From Litorilinea aerophila (lineage in GTDB: Bacteria > Chloroflexota > Anaerolineae > Caldilineales > Caldilineaceae): a stretch of DNA of 64,000 nt. Shown piece by piece: positions 17,029 to 27,700 of the stretch. The first letter of the stretch is position 1; every line of letters starts with the position of its first letter. The position numbers were made by a program, and so were the translations under genes. The stretch covers positions 1 through 64,000 of the forward strand of contig NZ_VIGC02000029.1 in the NCBI RefSeq assembly GCF_006569185.2. The letters are read 5' to 3'. The notes under the pieces are model-generated. The model worked only from the letters and a program-made list of their open reading frames with translations. It was not told where the DNA came from and did not search any database.

Positions 17029-18093
17029 ATGACCACCCTGTATCTGACTGAACCCCGCAGCGTGGTGCGCAAGGACGGGGAAACGCTGGTTGTCAAGATT
17101 CCGGCCAACAGCCAGGACGGCAGCGCGGCGCGCACGGTGCGGGTGCCCATGATGAAGATCGACCAGGTAGTCGTCCTGGCCGACAGCACCCTGACCACAC
17201 CGGCCCTGCTGGCCCTCCTGGAGCAGGAAGCGGACATCTGTTTCTGCGATTACCACGGACGCTTCAAAGGCCGGCTGTCCAACGGGACGGGCAAGCAGGT
17301 CTTTCTGCGCCTGGCCCAGTTCCAGGCCCACATGGACTATCCCCGGCGCATTGGGCTGGCTGCGCGCTTTGTGCGGGGTAAATTGCACAACCAGCGCACC
17401 CTCCTGCTGCGCAGCAACCGAACCCTGCAGGAAGAACAGGTGGCGGCCGATGCAGCCACCCTGGGCGACTTGATCCAGGCTGTGGACGGGCTGGAGGTGA
17501 CCGGCGACGGCCCGCCCGATCCGTCTCGTCCCCAGCAGGAATCCGCCTTGGGCACCCTCCAGGGGATGGAAGGTGCGGGAGCGGCGGCCTTTTTCCGCAG
17601 CTTCGGGCGACTGCTGAAGCAGCCCTTTCCCTTTCCGGGTCGACGCCGGCGTCCGCCGACGGATCCCATCAACGCGCTGTTGAGCTTTGGCTACACCCTG
17701 CTGTTGAACCATCTTCTCAGCGCGGTCCAGCTGGTAGGCTTTGACCCATATGTGGGCTTTCTCCACAGCCCGGGCTACGGGAAGCCGGCATTGGCCCTGG
17801 ACCTGATGGAGGAGATGCGAACCCCCATCGTAGATTCAGTGGTTTTGACGGTCATCAACAAGCAGATCATCCAGCCCCATCATTTTGAGGAACAATTTGG
17901 GACCTACCGGCTGACGGGGCCGGGTCGCAAGCTGTTTCTTCAGCAGTTTGAGCAGCGCCTCAACACGGAGATTCAGCACCCGGCCTTTGGCTATCGCGCC
18001 AGCTATCGGCGCTGTCTGGAGTTGCAGGCTCGGCTGTTGGCCAAATTTTTGCTGGGCGAAGTGCCCACCTATCGTCCCTTTCAAATTCGGTAG
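17029..18093 (+). CDS. cas1: Cas1 integrase
   Basis: A 354-residue spacer integrase. Likely metal ligands are Glu181 (LQGMEGAGAA), His246 (GFLHSPGYGK) and Asp258/Glu261 (LALDLMEEMR), in the family order E-H-D/E. The N-terminal beta domain and alpha-helical C-terminal domain have normal proportions. The ATG at 17029 is chosen over the in-frame ATG at 17002 because AAAGGAG (17018-17024) is correctly spaced and the protein then starts MTTLYLTEPRSVV. With cas4 upstream and cas2 45 nt downstream it forms the acquisition module next to the leader. Confidence 0.93.
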   Translation: MTTLYLTEPRSVVRKDGETLVVKIPANSQDGSAARTVRVPMMKIDQVVVLADSTLTTPALLALLEQEADICFCDYHGRFKGRLSNGTGKQVFLRLAQFQAHMDYPRRIGLAARFVRGKLHNQRTLLLRSNRTLQEEQVAADAATLGDLIQAVDGLEVTGDGPPDPSRPQQESALGTLQGMEGAGAAAFFRSFGRLLKQPFPFPGRRRRPPTDPINALLSFGYTLLLNHLLSAVQLVGFDPYVGFLHSPGYGKPALALDLMEEMRTPIVDSVVLTVINKQIIQPHHFEEQFGTYRLTGPGRKLFLQQFEQRLNTEIQHPAFGYRASYRRCLELQARLLAKFLLGEVPTYRPFQIR

Positions 18094-18138
18094 CCCATCG
18101 AATCCTGTCTTCATTGGTCAGAATCTGGCGAATCCCCC

Positions 18139-18432
18139 ATGGCAGACAATCGAACCACTACCCTCTACGTCATTGCATACGACATTCCGTCCAACCGACG
18201 CCGGAGCCGGGTCCACAAAATTCTCAGCGCGTTTGGTCGGTGGACCCAATACAGCCTGTTTGAGTGTTTTTTGAACGAGCGGGACTACCTGCGTCTGCAG
18301 GCCATGCTGGCTGAGCATCTGGAGGACGCGAAGGATTCAGTTCGCATCTATCCCCTCTGTGGGACCTGTCAGGAGCGGGTGGAGACGGTGGGGGGACCAC
18401 CGCCGGAGGAGCCGGATCTCTATGTTGTTTAG
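18139..18432 (+). CDS. cas2: Cas2
   Basis: A 97-residue ferredoxin-fold protein that bridges two Cas1 dimers in the integration complex. It has the first beta strand with the conserved Asp (LYVIAYDIPSNRRR), the GRWTQYSLFEC strand, and RIYPLCGTCQERVETVGG near the C-terminus, the CGxC segment being common in Cas2 of these loci. Length is normal. It is the last cas gene; the leader begins immediately after its stop, so it is both the operon end and the array-proximal gene. Confidence 0.93.
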   Translation: MADNRTTTLYVIAYDIPSNRRRSRVHKILSAFGRWTQYSLFECFLNERDYLRLQAMLAEHLEDAKDSVRIYPLCGTCQERVETVGGPPPEEPDLYVV

Positions 18433-18764
18433 CAAAGTGAGGAAGGGAGCAGAAAAAAGCTGCGAGCAAGGGAGCAGGGCCGACCCTGGAGGGAAATCCT
18501 CGCAAGGGCGGGTCCTGGCTTTGGCCAGTGTATCAGCCAGGGGTGGGATGGCCGTTCTAGGCTGGATGAAATGGTGGACAATGGTTGGGATCCATAACCG
18601 AGCCGGATTGGCGGAGAGGAGAAGACCCGGTCCTCGCAGGTGGGAGGCGATACGGCTGTGCTGTGGTATAATAGCATTGTGGGTTGCAGAACCCATCAAA
18701 AAGGGGGAGCATAGGGGACGAAAATCCCAGGATCCCACGTGTTTTTAGGGAAAATGCGAGAGCG
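18433..18764 (+). promoter_or_regulatory. CRISPR leader with extended -10 promoter
   Basis: 332 nt between cas2 and the first repeat, with no gene. TGG-TATAAT (18664-18672) is a good extended -10; no consensus -35 lies 17 nt upstream. Transcription would start near 18679, about 86 nt before the first repeat, and read the array in the direction that places ATTGAAAC at the repeat 3' end, the usual handle. The bases next to the first repeat would be the Cas1-Cas2 integration site. Confidence 0.75.
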
Positions 18765-21700
18765 GTCGAAGGCCCACCCAACCCATCCGAGGGATTGAAA
18801 CACATCCGGGCCCGAAAATGTGACAACACTCCCCACCGGTCGAAGGCCCACCCAACCCATCCGAGGGATTGAAACGAACCAGGCCGCATTCAGCCTGGGC
18901 CAGCTGGTGGGTCGAAGGCCCACCCAACCCATCCGAGGGATTGAAACCCCAGGGTGACGATAGGGGTGACGATAGGGTGACGATAAAGTCGAAGGCCCAC
19001 CCAACCCATCCGAGGGATTGAAACGGCGATAGCCTCTTCCCACGTGGCCCCCCGCAAAGCCGGTCGAAGGCCCACCCAACCCATCCGAGGGATTGAAACT
19101 TCCCCAGTGGTAGAGCCCCCCAGGGTGACGATGGTGAGTCGAAGGCCCACCCAACCCATCCGAGGGATTGAAACCAGTGTTCGCGGTGCGGGGCGCGCAC
19201 GGCAAGTGAGTCGAAGGCCCACCCAACCCATCCGAGGGATTGAAACTCGCTGCCCGGTCACGGCCCGATAGATGGTAATCTTGTCGAAGGCCCACCCAAC
19301 CCATCCGAGGGATTGAAACTCCGCAACTCAAAAGCCGCCTGCCATCCCTCTGGACGTCGAAGGCCCACCCAACCCATCCGAGGGATTGAAACAGGCCGCG
19401 TCGCGCATGGCCACCAGGGCCTGGCCGAGTCGAAGGCCCACCCAACCCATCCGAGGGATTGAAACCTTCGTCAAATGAGTGAACAATACAAGTTTCAACC
19501 CGTCGAAGGCCCACCCAACCCATCCGAGGGATTGAAACAAGAATGGAAGGCCCTACGGCTGTCGCGGTCATGGCTGTCGAAGGCCCACCCAACCCATCCG
19601 AGGGATTGAAACAGTCCGCGCACCAGGACCGTGCCCCCCCACTCGGGCAGTCGAAGGCCCACCCAACCCATCCGAGGGATTGAAACTGGCCATCACCGCA
19701 TCTGCCCCACGCAGGGCCGGTCGGTCGAAGGCCCACCCAACCCATCCGAGGGATTGAAACAATGACGGTTCGTTCGCTGCCATCCCGGTATTTGAGTCGA
19801 AGGCCCACCCAACCCATCCGAGGGATTGAAACTGGCCAGCTCGTGCCTTTTAAGTCCGTTTGGTTCGCGTCGAAGGCCCACCCAACCCATCCGAGGGATT
19901 GAAACACCCACACCACACCACACCTCCTCTATGGAAGAGGGGTCGAAGGCCCACCCAACCCATCCGAGGGATTGAAACCGTTTTCCGCCGCCCGCGTTGG
20001 CGGAAAACGAAAAGTCGAAGGCCCACCCAACCCATCCGAGGGATTGAAACACCATCCGCAAGCCGGTACGGGCCGGGCGCTGCCCCGTCGAAGGCCCACC
20101 CAACCCATCCGAGGGATTGAAACATGTCCTCTCCCCCCTTTAGGGGGGAGCTTCCGGCGTCGAAGGCCCACCCAACCCATCCGAGGGATTGAAACTGCGC
20201 CTAGCCGTCACTAGCAGTGGGGCGCCGCCATGTCGAAGGCCCACCCAACCCATCCGAGGGATTGAAACTCATTCGATCCGGGCGATTGTCAGTTGGGGCT
20301 ACAGAGTCGAAGGCCCACCCAACCCATCCGAGGGATTGAAACTGGCACCAACATGGCGGCCTCCGCGTCGGTCACCTGTCGAAGGCCCACCCAACCCATC
20401 CGAGGGATTGAAACTGCAATAGTGTTCAGTTCACAAAAAGGAGGAGAGATGGTCGAAGGCCCACCCAACCCATCCGAGGGATTGAAACATGTCCTGACGG
20501 CCCCGTCCGGGCCGGGTTGATGCAGTCGAAGGCCCACCCAACCCATCCGAGGGATTGAAACGAGAGAAAACTCGACTCATCGTCTGCCGATAACTCGGTC
20601 GAAGGCCCACCCAACCCATCCGAGGGATTGAAACCATCCTGGCCAGCGACGGGACCATATCCAGGGCGTAGTCGAAGGCCCACCCAACCCATCCGAGGGA
20701 TTGAAACAGGTTTTTGTCGGGGGGACCGCCCCCCCGCAACTGGTCGAAGGCCCACCCAACCCATCCGAGGGATTGAAACATTTTAGTCAGGTCGGCGATC
20801 TGGTACTCGTGGATTGTCGAAGGCCCACCCAACCCATCCGAGGGATTGAAACATATGGACCGTGTCTCCTACCCGGCGCTTTTCGACGGTCGAAGGCCCA
20901 CCCAACCCATCCGAGGGATTGAAACCGCCATTTTTGGGCCACCTCGCCCGGGAGGCCCTGCGTCGAAGGCCCACCCAACCCATCCGAGGGATTGAAACGC
21001 TGGATCGCGTCCTGGGTGGTGCTCAACTCGACAACGTCGAAGGCCCACCCAACCCATCCGAGGGATTGAAACGGGCCATACTGCTGCCAGGTGGCTGACC
21101 ACTCCCCGTCGAAGGCCCACCCAACCCATCCGAGGGATTGAAACACTGATACGCAAGTGGTCAATAGTCGTACCGTTCAGCGTCGAAGGCCCACCCAACC
21201 CATCCGAGGGATTGAAACGGGCTATACGCAAACCAGGATGGCAGGCCCGGACGCCGTCGAAGGCCCACCCAACCCATCCGAGGGATTGAAACGTACAACG
21301 CCTGGGCCACCTGGGCCGGATCATTCAGTCGAAGGCCCACCCAACCCATCCGAGGGATTGAAACAGCTAGCCGGGCCTTCCTCTTCGCCCCCGTCTTCGT
21401 CGTCGAAGGCCCACCCAACCCATCCGAGGGATTGAAACTTTCCGTACCCACGCGAAAAACAAGCGCGCTGCATCGTCGAAGGCCCACCCAACCCATCCGA
21501 GGGATTGAAACAGCCGGTGGAGGGGGACACGGCCAAAGACGCGCTCCGTCGAAGGCCCACCCAACCCATCCGAGGGATTGAAACGGCAGCATCGGCATTG
21601 TCCAGCAAATGGAAGATTCCGTCGAAGGCCCACCCAACCCATCCGAGGGATTGAAACTGGAGTTCGCCGCCATACAAGAAGTCGTCAACAAAGAGTCGAA

Positions 21701-24700
21701 GGCCCACCCAACCCATCCGAGGGATTGAAACTCTACCAGTGAGCTGGCGGCCGGTGCCGTAACCGCAGTCGAAGGCCCACCCAACCCATCCGAGGGATTG
21801 AAACCGGCGTAGCATACGCCTTCTGCTCCGCCTGTACGGGTCGAAGGCCCACCCAACCCATCCGAGGGATTGAAACTACCACAACGGGGAAGAGCTCATT
21901 GACTTGGGGGCGGGTCGAAGGCCCACCCAACCCATCCGAGGGATTGAAACCTCATCCCGGCCACACACCACGATGCCGGTCATGTGTCGAAGGCCCACCC
22001 AACCCATCCGAGGGATTGAAACCGGCGGCGACCTGAAAACGATTGCTGACCGTATCGAGTCGAAGGCCCACCCAACCCATCCGAGGGATTGAAACCGTTC
22101 TCGCTCCAACTCCGGCTGGGGCGGCCCCCGGGTCGAAGGCCCACCCAACCCATCCGAGGGATTGAAACCAGATAGAGGGTCGGCGGCCTGGATCGGCCAT
22201 GTTGGTCGAAGGCCCACCCAACCCATCCGAGGGATTGAAACGCGTGGCCGTCCCAGCCCTCGCCTGCTCTACAACCGTCGAAGGCCCACCCAACCCATCC
22301 GAGGGATTGAAACTTTGCCTGGCGTGTGGCACTTGTAATCCGGCACCGTGTCGAAGGCCCACCCAACCCATCCGAGGGATTGAAACCGATGGATCCAGGA
22401 TATCATCGCTGCTACTCCGGGAGTCGAAGGCCCACCCAACCCATCCGAGGGATTGAAACTCCCCAGGCGTCCCGTCCCGACTCCCGCAGGTAGAGTCGAA
22501 GGCCCACCCAACCCATCCGAGGGATTGAAACCGCCAGATACATCAACCTGTACTGCTCCTGCATAAGTCGAAGGCCCACCCAACCCATCCGAGGGATTGA
22601 AACCGTCGCATTCTTCCGCCGCTTGAAAGCGGGTGAAAGTCGAAGGCCCACCCAACCCATCCGAGGGATTGAAACCGTTTCTAGCCCGGCCCGGGCCAGA
22701 GCCCGATTGTTGTCGAAGGCCCACCCAACCCATCCGAGGGATTGAAACACCCCTGGCTGCTATTGGTCGCCAGGCGCTACAGGTCGAAGGCCCACCCAAC
22801 CCATCCGAGGGATTGAAACCATTCCGCACCAAATTGCGCCCCACCCAAGCACAGGTCGAAGGCCCACCCAACCCATCCGAGGGATTGAAACCGTAGAGCG
22901 TTACGGCGTCTACACCGGAACGTTTCTGTCGAAGGCCCACCCAACCCATCCGAGGGATTGAAACCTCATCCCGGCCACACACCACGATGCCGGTCATGTT
23001 GCGTCGAAGGCCCACCCAACCCATCCGAGGGATTGAAACTGTGCTTATTTCGCCACGCCGACCTCGCCGCTGCGAGTCGAAGGCCCACCCAACCCATCCG
23101 AGGGATTGAAACTTGCGCCAGCGTCGACGGCATGGCAAAAAGCGCGGCCGTCGAAGGCCCACCCAACCCATCCGAGGGATTGAAACTCCGCCAGATACAA
23201 TGCAGGCTGTAGTTGCCGCTGAGTCGAAGGCCCACCCAACCCATCCGAGGGATTGAAACCCGCTTCTATGTCCGCCAGCAGCAGGCAGTGGCCGAGTCGA
23301 AGGCCCACCCAACCCATCCGAGGGATTGAAACTTGGGTTAGGCCCCAGGGTGGCGTGGTAGCGCCGTCCGTCGAAGGCCCACCCAACCCATCCGAGGGAT
23401 TGAAACTGCACCAGCGCGAAATCGGCGCCCGGCCACAGCGTCAGTCGAAGGCCCACCCAACCCATCCGAGGGATTGAAACATAGCTTCGGCCCCGGCAGT
23501 CGGCCCTCATGCGGCGGTCGAAGGCCCACCCAACCCATCCGAGGGATTGAAACCATTGTCGCCGGCGCCTGGCCACATTGTAGCCGGTGGTCGAAGGCCC
23601 ACCCAACCCATCCGAGGGATTGAAACTTCACCCACCCCACGTAGGTTGACACCTGATGGGGTCGAAGGCCCACCCAACCCATCCGAGGGATTGAAACACA
23701 CCTGGCGCGGCAAACGGGCATGCGTCCAGCAGGAAGGTCGAAGGCCCACCCAACCCATCCGAGGGATTGAAACATGGTGAACGTGGCCTACTACTGGCGG
23801 CCCGACATCCCGTCGAAGGCCCACCCAACCCATCCGAGGGATTGAAACCACCGTTTGGCGGCCCAAAAATCGCAGCCGGCTCCGTCGAAGGCCCACCCAA
23901 CCCATCCGAGGGATTGAAACACAATCCACCAGCTTCCGTCCCGGGCCTGCCAGGGTTGGTCGAAGGCCCACCCAACCCATCCGAGGGATTGAAACGACGA
24001 GGAGGGGCTCTGGGTGCGCAGTCTGGCCGGCAGTCGAAGGCCCACCCAACCCATCCGAGGGATTGAAACATTATGGCTGGTTGCAACTCGCCTTTTTCCG
24101 GTCCAGGTCGAAGGCCCACCCAACCCATCCGAGGGATTGAAACACGCGCTAAGCGCCACCAAGGCCAGCCTGTTCAAGGTCGAAGGCCCACCCAACCCAT
24201 CCGAGGGATTGAAACCCAGGCAGGCGCAGCGGCCCAGGCTGCCAACGCGGTCGAAGGCCCACCCAACCCATCCGAGGGATTGAAACATTATATGTCCTCC
24301 TTGCCCGGTTATTGTCGCCCGGTCGAAGGCCCACCCAACCCATCCGAGGGATTGAAACCACCCAGCCGATGCGTGGCAGACGCACGCGCTTTTCTTCCAC
24401 GTCGAAGGCCCACCCAACCCATCCGAGGGATTGAAACTCGACGCAGCAAGCGGGCAGTTCACCGGACGTGTGGCGGGTCGAAGGCCCACCCAACCCATCC
24501 GAGGGATTGAAACAGCCATGAGCGTTGAAATCATGACGCGTGTCTGGCATGTCGAAGGCCCACCCAACCCATCCGAGGGATTGAAACCGCCCGATGAGTA
24601 CGTCGCCCGGCTCCAGCGTGCGCCGTCGAAGGCCCACCCAACCCATCCGAGGGATTGAAACACTGGATGCCGGGAAAGAGGGCTTCCTGCAGATGAAGTC

Positions 24701-27700
24701 GAAGGCCCACCCAACCCATCCGAGGGATTGAAACGCGCAGATTCAGCGCATGATTGAGGCCACAGACAAGTCGAAGGCCCACCCAACCCATCCGAGGGAT
24801 TGAAACTTCCGCTCGTAGCGGTAGCAGATGGGACACAATCCGGTCGAAGGCCCACCCAACCCATCCGAGGGATTGAAACACGTTGTCTGGCGTGGTGTAC
24901 TTGATTTGGTCGCGCGTCGAAGGCCCACCCAACCCATCCGAGGGATTGAAACGCGGTTCCGTGCTCGCCGGCGCGCCGTCGCCGCACGGGTCGAAGGCCC
25001 ACCCAACCCATCCGAGGGATTGAAACCGTACTACTGTGTTATCTACGGCCAACGTGAGCACGGTCGAAGGCCCACCCAACCCATCCGAGGGATTGAAACA
25101 TATAGTCGGCCTCCGGGGCGAATGTGTGAGCACTGTCGAAGGCCCACCCAACCCATCCGAGGGATTGAAACTGTCGGTCGTGGCGGCACAGACAGCGGCC
25201 TTTCCGGTCGAAGGCCCACCCAACCCATCCGAGGGATTGAAACTCACAGTTCATGGCCGCAACGGCCAAGGAGGATGCAGGTCGAAGGCCCACCCAACCC
25301 ATCCGAGGGATTGAAACACATTTAGCCGAAAACGTGACATCCACGTCACATTTTGTCGAAGGCCCACCCAACCCATCCGAGGGATTGAAACGTTCAGCGC
25401 GGGCGAGGCTGCCCAGGCCATGCTGGGTCGAAGGCCCACCCAACCCATCCGAGGGATTGAAACTGCTATCACTACAGCCATTGGGGCCATCGCCTGGGTC
25501 GAAGGCCCACCCAACCCATCCGAGGGATTGAAACCGACGGTCAGATCCTCCCACACGTCCAGCGCACCCAGGTCGAAGGCCCACCCAACCCATCCGAGGG
25601 ATTGAAACATGCTGTTAAAGCCGCCAACCCCCAGGGCGCGATATTGGTCGAAGGCCCACCCAACCCATCCGAGGGATTGAAACCCTGCTCAGCCCCATCG
25701 GCCTGGTCGTGGCTGCGGTGTCGAAGGCCCACCCAACCCATCCGAGGGATTGAAACCCACCGGATCCAGGGGCGCAAGTTGATCAGGCCGAAGTCGAAGG
25801 CCCACCCAACCCATCCGAGGGATTGAAACCGTAGTGGCCGAACTGGCGCAGGTAGGCGTCCACCGGTCGAAGGCCCACCCAACCCATCCGAGGGATTGAA
25901 ACACAGCGCAGGCGGCCGAGCCTGGCGCCGGAGGCGTCGGTCGAAGGCCCACCCAACCCATCCGAGGGATTGAAACCGGCACCACCGAGCAACCGAACAC
26001 CGGCGTTCGGAGCGTCGAAGGCCCACCCAACCCATCCGAGGGATTGAAACCTTGCTCGGTACAGAGGCGGCCGGCGGCGCGACATTCTGTCGAAGGCCCA
26101 CCCAACCCATCCGAGGGATTGAAACGCGCTCCAGCTCCAGTTGTCGTCGGCGCTCGTTCGAGGTCGAAGGCCCACCCAACCCATCCGAGGGATTGAAACA
26201 GCAAATGGAGGAATCACTGATGCCACCGCGAATCGTCGAAGGCCCACCCAACCCATCCGAGGGATTGAAACGGCCGTTGGCGTGGCGTAGAGCACCCGAC
26301 GTCCGGCCGTCGAAGGCCCACCCAACCCATCCGAGGGATTGAAACAATCTGCCCGCCGTGAGCATCCGAGGCCCTGGGCGTCGAAGGCCCACCCAACCCA
26401 TCCGAGGGATTGAAACCCAATTGACGATTTCTGACGGTGTGCCCAGGCCGAGTCGAAGGCCCACCCAACCCATCCGAGGGATTGAAACCGAATCTACATT
26501 GACTACACAGATAACGGCGGAATCTGGTCGAAGGCCCACCCAACCCATCCGAGGGATTGAAACCACCGTTGACTTGGCAAAATCGCACCAGTCCTCCATC
26601 TGTCGAAGGCCCACCCAACCCATCCGAGGGATTGAAACTCACTGTTGGCCAACTCCAGTTTGCCGAAACGGGTGGTCGAAGGCCCACCCAACCCATCCGA
26701 GGGATTGAAACATTGAGCTTCACGCCAGGCCGCCCGGTGCACGGCAAAGTCGAAGGCCCACCCAACCCATCCGAGGGATTGAAACGGTCCATTCCCAAGT
26801 CTTGCAGAATGTCCAGGTGCGGTCGAAGGCCCACCCAACCCATCCGAGGGATTGAAACCCAGGTGGTTGCGATACGTTGGCTTGCTCACGCTTCCGTCGA
26901 AGGCCCACCCAACCCATCCGAGGGATTGAAACTTTGATGCGCTCAAAAACATCGTCGTCAACATCAGGGTCGAAGGCCCACCCAACCCATCCGAGGGATT
27001 GAAACACCTCCCAGTAGGTGTCCACGAACCATACGCTTCCAGTCGAAGGCCCACCCAACCCATCCGAGGGATTGAAACCGCATCATCGAGGCCAACAGCA
27101 CGCCGCGCACGAAGGGTCGAAGGCCCACCCAACCCATCCGAGGGATTGAAACGTGAACGGCCTGCGCTACAGCACGGCCACAGCCACATGTCGAAGGCCC
27201 ACCCAACCCATCCGAGGGATTGAAACAATAATCTGCGCCGGCGCCTGGCCACATTGTAGCCGGTCGAAGGCCCACCCAACCCATCCGAGGGATTGAAACA
27301 GCAACCCCGGCAACCGCTCCCAACCCCGCTGCGCCGTCGAAGGCCCACCCAACCCATCCGAGGGATTGAAACCTGGCCAGTAGCTGCGGGATCAGAGCAG
27401 TCGCAGGTCGAAGGCCCACCCAACCCATCCGAGGGATTGAAACGACCCAAGTTTTTCAATTGGGGCAGCGGGCCATATGGTCGAAGGCCCACCCAACCCA
27501 TCCGAGGGATTGAAACTGCCCGCGGCCCACGCCGAGGACGACCGCCCATCAGCTCGTCGAAGGCCCACCCAACCCATCCGAGGGATTGAAACCGCTTTGA
27601 CGGCAGACGCCATCAGGTTGGCCGATAGGTCGAAGGCCCACCCAACCCATCCGAGGGATTGAAACTCAGATCTGTCTGAGGCGCTGGCTGCACTACAACG

